64,000 bases of DNA from Teredinibacter turnerae T7901 (GCF_000023025.1 NC_012997.1:3469125-3533124), one strand, 5' to 3'. Shown: positions 47,345-55,994, numbered from the stretch's first letter. Made by a program: numbers and translations. The notes: generated by a model not told the origin, from the letters alone.

Positions 47345-48340
47345 ATGAAAGTTGCTGTTTTCAGTTCCAAATCGTACGACATTGAACACTTAAACCAAGC
47401 CAATGAAGGGCGCGGGTTGGAATTTACCTTCTTCGAGCCTCACCTGACGGAACAGACTGCTGTACTCACTAAGGGCTACGATGCGGTTTGCTGTTTCGTG
47501 AACGACGTGATCAATCAGCAGGTCGCAGCAGAGCTCGCCAGTTACGATATCAAGCTTATCGCCATGCGCTGCGCAGGCTTTAACAATGTCGACCTCGAGG
47601 CTTGCGAAAAACACAATTTGCTCGTCGCGCGCGTTCCCGAATACTCACCCAACGCGGTGGCAGAACATGCTGTCGCGCTGATTCTGGACCTGAACCGCAA
47701 CATACACCGCGCTTTCTCACGTATTCGCGAAAACGATTACTCCTTAAGTGGATTAATGGGCTTCGATCTCAACGGTAAAACGGTGTCGATAGTCGGTGGA
47801 GGAAAAATTGGCCAGACGATGATCCGAATCATGCAGGGCTTTGGTTGCCGCGTTTTGTGCTACGACCCCTACCCTTCTGATGCCCTAAAAGAACTCGGCG
47901 CAGAGATAGTTCCCCTGGAAACCGTGTGGGCGGAATCGGATATTATTTCCCTCCACTGCCCGCTGGTTCGCTCCACCTACCATATTGTGAATAGTAACTC
48001 CCTGTCACAAATGAAAAAGGGCGTGATGGTCATCAATACCAGTCGCGGCGGACTCATCGACACTCCGGCAATCATTACCGCCCTGAAGAGCGGCAAAGTA
48101 GGTTACCTCGGCCTGGACGTGTATGAAGAAGAAGCGGAGCTGTTTTTCGAAGACTACTCAGACCAAGTGCTACAGGACGATGTGTTCGCCCGGCTAACCA
48201 CCTTTAAGAATGTTGTCATCACAGGTCATCAGGCATTTTTCACCCATGAAGCCCTGCAGGCAATTGCTGAAGTCACTCTCTCTAACATCGAAAGCTTCGA
48301 GAATAACGAGCTCGATAAGATGTGCCTGGTGAAGGCTTAG
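47345..48340 (+). CDS. ldhA: Fermentative D-lactate dehydrogenase (2-hydroxyacid dehydrogenase)
   Basis: A 331-residue D-isomer-specific 2-hydroxyacid dehydrogenase. The Rossmann motif VGGGKIGQTM, the arginine-bearing NTSRGGLIDTPA, the glutamate in LDVYEEEAE and the catalytic histidine in ITGHQAFFT match LdhA-type D-lactate dehydrogenases, which reduce pyruvate to D-lactate with NADH. GAGG lies 8 nt before the ATG. With the divergent lactate permease it suggests lactate turnover, though the permease family takes L-lactate as well as D-lactate. Confidence 0.92.
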   Translation: MKVAVFSSKSYDIEHLNQANEGRGLEFTFFEPHLTEQTAVLTKGYDAVCCFVNDVINQQVAAELASYDIKLIAMRCAGFNNVDLEACEKHNLLVARVPEYSPNAVAEHAVALILDLNRNIHRAFSRIRENDYSLSGLMGFDLNGKTVSIVGGGKIGQTMIRIMQGFGCRVLCYDPYPSDALKELGAEIVPLETVWAESDIISLHCPLVRSTYHIVNSNSLSQMKKGVMVINTSRGGLIDTPAIITALKSGKVGYLGLDVYEEEAELFFEDYSDQVLQDDVFARLTTFKNVVITGHQAFFTHEALQAIAEVTLSNIESFENNELDKMCLVKA

Positions 48341-48505
48341 ACCTCCAGCTCAAAGAACAATTAAACCTCGATCAGAGAGCAACTAGCAGCGTAAAGTCCG
48401 CTAATGCAAGGCGATAGCCGGAACGTTGTCGCCGACTTTCCATATACTCAATATTGTTGATCCAGACGCCAAATATACGGAACTCAATTTTTATACAACT
48501 TTCCC

Positions 48506-48534
48506 TTGCAGTTAAAAATGTATGTGTATAGAAT
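48506..48534 (+). promoter_or_regulatory. Sigma-70-like promoter for rpsU
   Basis: TTGCAG (48506-48511), a 17-bp spacer and TAGAAT (48529-48534), 75 bp before the rpsU start. A good match at correct spacing. Confidence 0.6.
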
Positions 48535-48608
48535 TCGGCACCCCGAATATACGAGCGTTCGGCGTTTTTATACGTCGGATATAAATGGAAACAATTACAG
48601 GTTAATCT

Positions 48609-48824
48609 ATGCCTTCTGTAAAACTGAAAGAAAACGAACCTTTTGATTTTGCCCTGCGTCGCTTCAAGCGCTCTTGTGAAAAAGCCGGTGTTCTGGCCGA
48701 AGTTCGCCGTCGCGAGTTCTACGAGAAGCCCACTTCCGTACGCAAGCGCAAAGCAGCTGCCGCTGTAAAGCGTCACGCTAAAAAGGTTCAGCGCGAAAAC
48801 CGCAAGTTTCAGCGCCTGTACTAA
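48609..48824 (+). CDS. rpsU: 30S ribosomal protein S21
   Basis: A 71-residue, strongly basic protein ([20 protein letters not shown] onward, ending KFQRLY) that sits near the anti-Shine-Dalgarno platform of the 30S subunit and is needed for initiation. It is the head of the classical macromolecular-synthesis operon rpsU-(yqeY)-dnaG-rpoD; here yqeY follows, but dnaG does not. A hairpin follows the gene. Confidence 0.97.
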   Translation: MPSVKLKENEPFDFALRRFKRSCEKAGVLAEVRRREFYEKPTSVRKRKAAAAVKRHAKKVQRENRKFQRLY

Positions 48825-48841
48825 CCTGAGAGTTAGTGCCA

Positions 48842-48896
48842 GTTCTAACATTAGTGAAGTCGCCAACATTGGCGCTTTGTTTTATAACGTTAGAAC
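48842..48896 (+). terminator. Nested hairpin between rpsU and yqeY
   Basis: Outer arms GTTCTAAC (48842-48849) and GTTAGAAC (48889-48896) enclose CGCCA-ACAT-TGGCG (48861-48874), the latter followed by CTTTGTTTT. It probably attenuates transcription from rpsU into yqeY. Confidence 0.65.
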
Positions 48897-48962
48897 ATAG
48901 TTTTACCGGGTAGCCGGTCTTTAGAAACTCAACCAACACGCAGGGGATGCAGGCTCTTTACT

Positions 48963-49412
48963 ATGGCCAGTGAAATCAAAGCAAGTGTTTCACAAGCAGT
49001 AAAAGACGCAATGCGCGCCAAGGACAAAGAACGACTTGGTGTTCTTCGTGTGGTAATGGCAGAGTTCAAAAAGATCGAAGTAGACGAGCGTATCGAACTA
49101 GACGATGCGCGCGTTCTCGCAGTACTCGATAAACAAATCAAACAGCGCAAAGACTCAGCCCAACAATTCCAGGACGCAGGGCGACCTGAGTTGGCGGCTG
49201 TAGAGACGTTCGAGATTGACGTAATATCGTCATTTCTCCCTTCCCCTCTCAGTGACGACGATATTCTGTCGATTCTCAAGCAAGCAATTGCCGCAACGGG
49301 CGCAGAATCCATGCGTGACATGGGCAAAGTCATGGCTCTAGTAAAACCGCAGATTCAAGGTCGCGCAGACGTTGGCAAAGTTAGCGCCCAGGTTAAGTCC
49401 CTTCTCGGTTAA
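48963..49412 (+). CDS. yqeY: YqeY/GatB-like tRNA amidotransferase-related protein
   Basis: A 149-residue all-helical protein (VSQAVKDAMRAKDKERLGVLR, KQRKDSAQQFQDAGRPELA, FLPSPLSDDDI, MRDMGKVMALVKPQIQGRAD) of the YqeY family, related to the C-terminal domain of GatB. It may bind tRNA, but no activity is proven. It normally stands between rpsU and dnaG. Confidence 0.92.
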   Translation: MASEIKASVSQAVKDAMRAKDKERLGVLRVVMAEFKKIEVDERIELDDARVLAVLDKQIKQRKDSAQQFQDAGRPELAAVETFEIDVISSFLPSPLSDDDILSILKQAIAATGAESMRDMGKVMALVKPQIQGRADVGKVSAQVKSLLG

Positions 49413-49566
49413 CCACCGCTAAACTCCCCTTTCGATTCTCCCAGAATTCGCCCCCCCAATCGCTACCTCTATTGGTGCGTTTATTGCTCTATACCTTAAA
49501 AGGCATCACCAATCAGGCAATCAAGCCTATAAAAAGCACCATTTTAAGGCAATATAAGGCATTTTT

Positions 49567-50508
49567 GTGGTGCAAAGCCTGGGGACACTATCTTTTATGG
49601 TGCATGATCATATAAATGTGGCTATTCAAAGGAATCGGCTACCAGACAACTTTTTCAGCATTGTCGATAATTGGTACCGCCCTCTCGCCGAGGCTGTGGC
49701 GGGCAAGCATCAAGCGCTGGGCAGTACCTTTGTACTGGGCGTTCAGGGCACCCAAGGCAGTGGCAAAAGCACCCTGGCGGACTTTCTCACTGTCATTCTC
49801 TCGACCGATCACCAGCTCAACACGGTCGCACTATCTATCGACGATTTTTATCTCACCCTTGAAGAAAGACTCTCGCTTGCACGCACCGTCCACCCGCTGC
49901 TCAAAACACGTGGTGTGCCGGGTACTCACGACGTTCAGCTTGCGCTAAATACCATTGACCAGCTAAAAGCGCTGAGTTCAGGTCAGAGCCTGTCACTTCC
50001 GCGGTTTAATAAGGCGATAGATGACCGGGAACCGGAGTCCGCCTGGACGCGCGTATCACAACCTGTCGACATTATTATTTTTGAAGGCTGGTGCGTAGGG
50101 ATGCAGTCTCAATCGGAAGATGAACTCACCACATCAGTGAACCGATTGGAAGCGGATGAAGACCCTGACGGTCGTTGGCGACACTATGTCAACCAGGCCC
50201 TGGCCAAAGACTACCACGACCTCTTCAGCCGCTTGAATGCGCTTGCCGTACTCAAAGCCCCCTCCTTCGCCTGTGTCTACGAATGGCGCTTGCTGCAAGA
50301 ACAAAAGCTCGCCGCGTCACTGGCAAACGCCAGTGCAGAAATGAAAAGTAAAATTCTCTCCCCAGAGCAGGTCGAGCGGTTTATCAGCCACTATCAGCGC
50401 TTGACAGAACATGGGCTGCAAACTCTGCCGCAACAGGCGGACTGGACGCTTCATCTCGATCAAAACCACGTCATCACGCAAATGACTCAACGGGACGACT
50501 ATGCTTAA
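49567..50508 (+). CDS. glyK: D-glycerate 3-kinase (plant-type GLYK)
   Basis: About 313 residues of the P-loop kinase fold related to phosphoribulokinase and pantothenate kinase. Walker A is GVQGTQGSGKST (58-69), followed by SIDDFYLT, TRGVPGTHD, LPRFNKAIDDR and IIFEGWCVG, the pattern of GLYK/YggC-type glycerate kinases. It phosphorylates D-glycerate to 3-phosphoglycerate. Its 3' end overlaps the next gene by 8 bp, and the cluster explains its role: glycerate is released by the phosphorylase encoded two genes further on. A GTG start (49567, AAGG 7 nt upstream) is given; the ATG at 49597 is an alternative. Confidence 0.85.
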   Translation: MVQSLGTLSFMVHDHINVAIQRNRLPDNFFSIVDNWYRPLAEAVAGKHQALGSTFVLGVQGTQGSGKSTLADFLTVILSTDHQLNTVALSIDDFYLTLEERLSLARTVHPLLKTRGVPGTHDVQLALNTIDQLKALSSGQSLSLPRFNKAIDDREPESAWTRVSQPVDIIIFEGWCVGMQSQSEDELTTSVNRLEADEDPDGRWRHYVNQALAKDYHDLFSRLNALAVLKAPSFACVYEWRLLQEQKLAASLANASAEMKSKILSPEQVERFISHYQRLTEHGLQTLPQQADWTLHLDQNHVITQMTQRDDYA

Positions 50509-51337
50509 CCCAACGCCTATTGGCACTGAGCCAGTGATCGTTGCTACCGATCTTGACGGCACCCTCCTGGACCACCATGACTATAGCTGGCAGGCCGCAG
50601 CCCCAGCCTTGCAGGCACTTAAGGAAGCAGAGGTTCCAATCATCATCAACACCAGTAAAACCTTCGAGGAGGTGCTTGAGCTGCAAAAGGCTTTGGGAAT
50701 CGTCGAACCGTTTATCGTGGAAAATGGCTCCGGGCTTTTCTTACCCGTGAACACCTATCCCCAACCTGATACCCGGCCTGAACAAGTTGCAGGCTTCTGG
50801 CAGTGCACACTGGGCTCGGATCGCGAGGCCATTGTTGCGCGTTTGCACGAATTGCGCGAAGCCAACGGCTGGCAGTTCAGCGGCTTCGCAGACATGACGC
50901 TGACAGACCTTATCCAGCACACAGGTCTGCCCGAGGAGAACGCACGTAAAGCCATGAAGCGTCGCTTTTCCGAACCCCTGGTCTGGAAAGATACAGACGC
51001 GGCATTTGCAGAATTTAAGGCTCAGCTTGAAGCGGAGGGCTACCGTATTTTAAAAGGTGGCCGATTTGTACATGTGTTAGGCGATACCGACAAAGGCTAT
51101 GCCGTCACCCGATTCGCAGACATTTTTGCCACGAACGGCGAGACCTTTCCAAAAATAATCGCGTTGGGCGACAGCCCCAACGATATCGAGATGCTTCAGG
51201 TTGCCGATTATGCTGTGCTGGTGCGATCACCGGTACAAAACTTCCCCGAATTTAACAGTAAAGGCGTTCAGATACGTACGAGCGCCTTCGGACCAGAAGG
51301 CTGGAACGAAGCAATTCAGTCTTTATTACAACATTAG
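50501..51337 (+). CDS. gpgP: Glucosyl/mannosyl-3-phosphoglycerate phosphatase (HAD, MPGP family)
   Basis: A 278-residue HAD phosphatase: nucleophile Asp17 and acid Asp19 in VATDLDGTLLD, the INTSKTFEEV motif II, a C2-type cap domain in the middle, and the metal-binding ALGDSPNDIEML near residue 228. The family (MPGP, YedP-like) removes phosphate from mannosyl- or glucosyl-3-phosphoglycerate. The synthase next door is of the glucosyl type, so the substrate is probably glucosyl-3-phosphoglycerate and the product glucosylglycerate, a compatible solute. Confidence 0.88.
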   Translation: MLNPTPIGTEPVIVATDLDGTLLDHHDYSWQAAAPALQALKEAEVPIIINTSKTFEEVLELQKALGIVEPFIVENGSGLFLPVNTYPQPDTRPEQVAGFWQCTLGSDREAIVARLHELREANGWQFSGFADMTLTDLIQHTGLPEENARKAMKRRFSEPLVWKDTDAAFAEFKAQLEAEGYRILKGGRFVHVLGDTDKGYAVTRFADIFATNGETFPKIIALGDSPNDIEMLQVADYAVLVRSPVQNFPEFNSKGVQIRTSAFGPEGWNEAIQSLLQH

Positions 51338-51363
51338 AAATAAGGTAGAAACAGGATATTCCT

Positions 51364-52587
51364 ATGGCCGATTTTTATCAGAACGGGATAATCACCACAC
51401 TTCACAACCTCAAGCAGAGACCACTCGAGGCCATGGAAGATGAACTTCGTGAATTTTCCAAAACCCGCCCCATGGGACTGGTATTGCCTTCGCTATTCTC
51501 CGAGCTCGAGGGTGACGCGCTCCCCAATATTGTCAACGAACTCAGTAAAGTCGACTACCTTTCCGAAATCATCATTGGTTTGGACCGTGCCGACGAAAAC
51601 CAATACCGGCATGCACTGCAATTTTTCAAACCGCTGAATCAGAACTTTAAAATTCTCTGGAACGACGGCCCGAGACTGCAGGCCGTCGATAAAAAACTGC
51701 GCGAAGAGGGGCTTGCCCCGCTAGAACCTGGCAAAGGGCGCAACGTTTGGTTTTGCCTCGGTTACTCACTTTCGAGCGGTAAAACCGAATCTATTGCTCT
51801 ACACGACTGCGACATCGTAACCTACGATCGCAGCATGCTGGCGCGCCTGCTCTACCCTGTAGCCAACCCCGCGTTCAACTACGAATTCTGTAAAGGATAT
51901 TACGCGCGCGTCGCCAGCGGGAAAATACACGGCAGAGTAAGTCGGCTCTTGGTAACGCCACTTATCCGCGCGCTGAAGAAAACACTCGGCCACAATGACT
52001 ACCTGGACTATATCGACAGTTTTCGCTACCCACTCGCAGGCGAGTTCAGTTTTCGGCACGATGTAATCAGCGATATCCGCATTCCCAGCGACTGGGGCCT
52101 GGAGATCGGTGTTCTGTCAGAGGTGCACCGCAACTTCGCCAACAACCGGCTGTGTCAGGCAGATATTGCTGACAACTATGACCACAAGCACCAGGAGCTT
52201 TCACCTGAAGATGCCGCCCGTGGACTTTCTAAGATGTCGATTGACATCTCCAAAGCCCTGTTCCGTAAATTAGCGACCAATGGAGTGGTATTTAACACGG
52301 AAACTTTTCGCTCTATTAAAGCGACCTATTTTCGAATCGCATTGGATTTTATTGAAACTTACGACAACGACGCGCGCATGAACGGTCTTAAACTGGACGT
52401 TCATTCCGAAGAGCAGGCGGTAGAGATGTTCGCAAAAAATATTCTGGCGGCGGGCCACAACTTTCTGGACAACCCCATGGAAAAACCGTTTATGCCCTGC
52501 TGGAATCGGGTAATCAGCGCTATCCCCAATATCTTGCACGACATCAATCAGGCTGTAACTGACGACATGGAAGAGTTCGGCAAATAA
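51364..52587 (+). CDS. gpgS: Glucosyl-3-phosphoglycerate synthase (GT81)
   Basis: A 407-residue retaining glycosyltransferase with a GT-A fold. VLPSLFSELE, IIIGLDRAD, GKGRNVWFCLGY, and the metal-binding Asp148-Cys-Asp150 in ALHDCDIVTYD, then GEFSFRHDV and DWGLEIGVLSEV, fit GpgS of family GT81. It transfers glucose from an NDP-glucose to 3-phosphoglycerate. It sits 26 bp after the phosphatase. Together they make glucosylglycerate, usually accumulated under salt stress or nitrogen limitation. Confidence 0.9.
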   Translation: MADFYQNGIITTLHNLKQRPLEAMEDELREFSKTRPMGLVLPSLFSELEGDALPNIVNELSKVDYLSEIIIGLDRADENQYRHALQFFKPLNQNFKILWNDGPRLQAVDKKLREEGLAPLEPGKGRNVWFCLGYSLSSGKTESIALHDCDIVTYDRSMLARLLYPVANPAFNYEFCKGYYARVASGKIHGRVSRLLVTPLIRALKKTLGHNDYLDYIDSFRYPLAGEFSFRHDVISDIRIPSDWGLEIGVLSEVHRNFANNRLCQADIADNYDHKHQELSPEDAARGLSKMSIDISKALFRKLATNGVVFNTETFRSIKATYFRIALDFIETYDNDARMNGLKLDVHSEEQAVEMFAKNILAAGHNFLDNPMEKPFMPCWNRVISAIPNILHDINQAVTDDMEEFGK

Positions 52588-52608
52588 ATAAGAGGTGAAA
52601 ATTCACAT

Positions 52609-54354
52609 ATGACCGACGCCATACAAAAAGAACTCAAGTTCCTGGTTGAAAGCCACCTGTCATTCATTTATCCAAATGCTGACAACGGTGAACTCGCAGA
52701 CCGCCTGATGGCGATTATGGAGCTGGATGGATCCTGCATGAAGCCAGGCGTGCATGCGAATAGCTGGAGTCAGAAAGATATTTTCACCATCACCTATGGT
52801 GACAGTATTCGCCGTGATGGTGAGGAACCATTGGAAACCCTGCACACGTTTTTTAATGAGCGGCTGAAAGACGTGGTAAGTGGTATCCACATATTGCCGT
52901 TTTTCCCTTACAGCTCAGACGATGGCTTTTCGGTTATTGACTATACGCGGGTTAACGATGCTATCGGCGAATGGGAACATATTGTCGAAATTGGCAAAGA
53001 ATACAACCTCATGGCGGATTTGGTTATCAACCACTGTTCGAGCCGTAGCGGCTGGTTCGACAATTTTAAACAGCGCAAGTCCCCAGGCGCCGACTATTTT
53101 ATCGAAACCGACCCTAATACCGATCTCTCTGAGGTTGTTCGGCCACGAACCACACCACTGTTACGCGAAGTAGAAACTCTGAACGGCAAACGCCATGTGT
53201 GGTGTACTTTCAGTCCAGACCAGGTTGATCTCAACTTCGCTAATCCCGAAGTTGTGTGTGAAATGGTCGGCATCATTAAATTGTACCTGGACCGTGGCGT
53301 ACGCACTTTCCGCCTGGACGCTGTTGCATTTCTATGGAAGGAAATTGGCACGAGCTGCATCAATCACCCCAAGACCCATGAATTCGTCCGCCTGTTCCGT
53401 ACTTTGATTGAGCACCACTCACCCGATGCCATCATAATTACCGAAACGAACGTTCCCAATCACGAGAACCTCTCCTATTTCGGCAACGCCAACGAAGCCC
53501 ACGCGGTCTACAATTTTTCCCTCCCTCCGTTGTTAGTTAACGCGTTGGTAACGGGGAATAGCAACCACTTAAAGATGTGGCAGATGAGTATGCCACCAGC
53601 GCAGATGGGTACCTTCTTCCTTAATTTCATCGCCTCTCACGACGGAATTGGCCTGCGTCCGGCCGAGGGTTTGCTCAACGAAGAGGAAATCGATGCGCTC
53701 GCAAACACCATGCAGAATTTCGGTGCGCGCATCTCCTGGCGAACTGCGGAAGGGGGTAGGCCTAAGCCCTACGAAATTAACGTGACCTTGTTCGACGCTT
53801 TGCAAGGTACCGTGCGGGGGCCAGACAAGTGGCAAATAGAGCGATTTATTTGTGCGCACGGCATTATGTTTTCGCTCGAAGGCGTGCCAGCCATTTACAT
53901 CCACAGCTTTCTGGCCACCAACAATTACAGTGAGGGTGTCGATCTCACCAATCACAACCGCACAATCAACCGCTATAAATGGGATTACGACGAACTTTGC
54001 GAGAAACTGGACGACGGCTACAGCCATCATTGCAAAGTGTTGCAGCGCATGCGTGAGCTACTGGCCATTCGGATTAAACAGCCGGCATTTCATCCAAATG
54101 CTACTCAGTTTACCTTGCATCTGGGCGAACAGGTATTTGGCTTTTGGCGACAGAGTCTGAAGCGTGATCAGAGCATTTTCTGTATTCACAATATTAGCGA
54201 TACCGAAGTTGCCATACCCCTCTCGTCGATCAACTTGATCAGCCTAAACACTTGGGAAGACTTGGTGAGCGGTGAAAAGTACACCGATTTGCATAAAGAT
54301 CTGGTGCTTGGGCCCTATGACTTCGTTTGGCTTACCAACAAACCCGGGGTGTAA
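52609..54354 (+). CDS. GH13_18 glycoside phosphorylase, probably glucosylglycerate phosphorylase
   Basis: A 581-residue sucrose-phosphorylase-family enzyme. The catalytic nucleophile is Asp237 (FRLDAVAFLWK), the acid/base Glu279 (IITETNVPNHEN), and the transition-state stabiliser Asp345 (ASHDGIGLRP). The family includes sucrose, sucrose-6'-phosphate and glucosylglycerate phosphorylases. Immediate linkage to gpgS, gpgP and a glycerate kinase points to glucosylglycerate plus phosphate giving glucose 1-phosphate and D-glycerate, as for E. coli YcjM-type enzymes. No sucrose genes are nearby. It is the last gene of the four-gene string and is 22 bp after gpgS. Confidence 0.85.
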   Translation: MTDAIQKELKFLVESHLSFIYPNADNGELADRLMAIMELDGSCMKPGVHANSWSQKDIFTITYGDSIRRDGEEPLETLHTFFNERLKDVVSGIHILPFFPYSSDDGFSVIDYTRVNDAIGEWEHIVEIGKEYNLMADLVINHCSSRSGWFDNFKQRKSPGADYFIETDPNTDLSEVVRPRTTPLLREVETLNGKRHVWCTFSPDQVDLNFANPEVVCEMVGIIKLYLDRGVRTFRLDAVAFLWKEIGTSCINHPKTHEFVRLFRTLIEHHSPDAIIITETNVPNHENLSYFGNANEAHAVYNFSLPPLLVNALVTGNSNHLKMWQMSMPPAQMGTFFLNFIASHDGIGLRPAEGLLNEEEIDALANTMQNFGARISWRTAEGGRPKPYEINVTLFDALQGTVRGPDKWQIERFICAHGIMFSLEGVPAIYIHSFLATNNYSEGVDLTNHNRTINRYKWDYDELCEKLDDGYSHHCKVLQRMRELLAIRIKQPAFHPNATQFTLHLGEQVFGFWRQSLKRDQSIFCIHNISDTEVAIPLSSINLISLNTWEDLVSGEKYTDLHKDLVLGPYDFVWLTNKPGV

Positions 54355-54397
54355 TAAACCAGCAAAAAAGGGCTGGGGAAATAAAACCGAACCCTGG

Positions 54398-54439
54398 GCA
54401 GTACGGGTAATACCGCTAACTCGACATCACCCGTACTGC
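54398..54439. repeat. 11-bp inverted repeat between convergent genes
   Basis: GCAGTACGGGT (54398-54408) and ACCCGTACTGC (54429-54439) are perfect complements around a 20-nt loop, 44 bp after the phosphorylase stop. It may stabilise or terminate the transcript, though no T-run follows. Confidence 0.7.
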
Positions 54440-54477
54440 AATAAACGCTAACTGCTTATCAGGTTAAGCACTTAAGA

Positions 54478-55350
54478 TTAAGCGCCGAACCGGTATTCTT
54501 CTATTCCTGGAGTTTCCACGCGCACCTTAAACAGTGACCCAGAATCTGGGTAGTCCTTAAGCTCCTCGTCCGGGCGGTTGCCGACGGTCGTGATATAAAG
54601 GGTTCGCATATCTTCATCACCAAAGGCCACCATAGTTGGGCAGCGAGCAGGAACCGCAATCTCCTGCAGGATTTCGCCTTGGGGGCTTAAGCGCACCACT
54701 CGCCCACCCTCGTAGAGCGCTGTCCAGTAACAGCCTTCTACGTCTATCGCTGCGCCATCGGGTCGACCATTACCGAATTCAAACTGATGAAACACCTCGC
54801 GGTTACTAATTTGTCCCGTCTCAATATCGTAGTCACAGCGGTAGATCACATGTTTTGGTGTGTCTGAATAATAAAACACCGCACTGTCGGGACTGAACGC
54901 AGCACCGTTTGACGTTAACAAGCCATCGGCGAGTTTTGAGACGGTCAAGTTTGTATCCAAACTCCATAGATTTGCGCCATCGCGATCTTTCGGCGGATAT
55001 ACCGTACCTGCAACGAATCGACCCCGAGCATCACAACGTCCATCATTGAACCGGTTGTGAGTGAGTTCGGCTTCCGGGTCGGCGATGGGAATCAATGCAG
55101 CTCCCCAGGTTTCCATAAAATTGAAGCCTGACCGCATGCCCATTACGAACCCTTTGCCAGGCGCGCGCAGCGCAAAGCAGCCGATCTCTTCCTCAAATTG
55201 AACAAAATCATCTTCCCCGGTGACCGGGTTAAAACGATGCAGTTGCTTTTGATTAATATCCACCCAATACAGGCGCTGGTCGTGCTCGTCCCAACGAGGG
55301 CATTCTCCCAGGTTTGCATTGGTTTTTAGCGCTACTTGAACGTCGCTCAT
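54478..55350 (-). CDS. SMP-30/gluconolactonase family protein
   Basis: A 290-residue six-bladed beta-propeller lactonase. The metal ligands of the family are present: Glu16 (NLGECPRWD), Asn102-Asp103 (RFNDGRCD), Asn148 (LLTSNGAAFSPD) and Asp198 (GRPDGAAID). Such enzymes hydrolyse sugar lactones (glucono-, galactono- or arabinono-lactone) in the cytosol. It is convergent with the glucosylglycerate genes, and no pathway link is certain. The TTAAGC at its 3' end is repeated 14 bp away, another small duplication near a stop codon. Confidence 0.9.
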   Translation of the reverse strand: MSDVQVALKTNANLGECPRWDEHDQRLYWVDINQKQLHRFNPVTGEDDFVQFEEEIGCFALRAPGKGFVMGMRSGFNFMETWGAALIPIADPEAELTHNRFNDGRCDARGRFVAGTVYPPKDRDGANLWSLDTNLTVSKLADGLLTSNGAAFSPDSAVFYYSDTPKHVIYRCDYDIETGQISNREVFHQFEFGNGRPDGAAIDVEGCYWTALYEGGRVVRLSPQGEILQEIAVPARCPTMVAFGDEDMRTLYITTVGNRPDEELKDYPDSGSLFKVRVETPGIEEYRFGA

Positions 55351-55500
55351 TTATTGTCCACTCCGATTCGGCTCATGGCTTAGTTGAGGCATGCTACACC
55401 AATTCGCATGCGAGTTTAACCAAACCACCACCGAGTTGACGGCGCAACTGCAGCTGCCTATGCTGCGACGAGACTGCCGCAGACGTGAGGAGCCGACTTG

Positions 55501-55971
55501 ATGAGCGAAGAGATAGAACGCAAATTTTTACTAAACGAGTTACCCGCCGACATTGCCACCTGGCCGCAACCCGCCGCCATCCTGCAAGGTTATTTGCAGA
55601 AGGATCAACATAAAGATCTGCGCATTCGAAAAAAAGGTAATAAGTACACACTTACCGCCAAGCACGGAACCGGACTGGTAAGAGAGGAGAATGAACAGGA
55701 AATTGACAAAACACTATTTGATATCCTGTGGCCATTTACCGCAGAAGCGCGCATCGAAAAACTGCGTTATACGCGGGTGATTGACGAGGGAGAAATGGTA
55801 ATCGACAAGTATCTCGGAGATCTCTCGGGGCTACTACTGATGGAAGTGGAATTTAATGATGAACAATTAGCGCGAACCTATTCTCCGCCTCTTAACTTCG
55901 CCAAGGAAGTAACCGACGATCCGCGCTATCGCAACGCTGCGCTAGCTGCGCATGGCACCCCAGCTATCTAG
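55501..55971 (+). CDS. CYTH-domain (triphosphate tunnel metalloenzyme) protein
   Basis: A 156-residue CYTH protein with the N-terminal ExExK signature (Glu4-Ile-Glu6-Arg-Lys8), RIRKKGNKYTLTAKHG, RYTRVIDEG, VIDKYLGDLSGLLLMEVEF and a C-terminal EVTDDPRYRN. Stand-alone bacterial CYTH proteins of this size are mostly inorganic triphosphatases. It is divergent from the SMP-30 gene, and its stop codon lies in a 15-bp tandem duplication whose second copy holds the pilE stop. Confidence 0.9.
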   Translation: MSEEIERKFLLNELPADIATWPQPAAILQGYLQKDQHKDLRIRKKGNKYTLTAKHGTGLVREENEQEIDKTLFDILWPFTAEARIEKLRYTRVIDEGEMVIDKYLGDLSGLLLMEVEFNDEQLARTYSPPLNFAKEVTDDPRYRNAALAAHGTPAI

Positions 55972-55994
55972 CGCCAAGATATCTAGCGCCAACA
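55965..55994. repeat. 15-bp tandem duplication joining the CYTH and pilE 3' ends
   Basis: TATCTAGCGCCAAGA (55965-55979) is followed by TATCTAGCGCCAACA (55980-55994). The CTAG in copy 1 gives the CYTH stop on the plus strand, and that in copy 2 gives the pilE stop on the minus strand. Confidence 0.92.

Noticed and set aside
48372-48869. 165-codon frame antisense to rpsU
   Set aside because: It covers the rpsU gene and promoter on the other strand; composition is that of a shadow of a basic ribosomal protein.
54398-54439. Calling the inverted repeat after the phosphorylase gene a terminator
   Set aside because: The loop is 20 nt and no T-run follows, so it was listed only as an inverted repeat.
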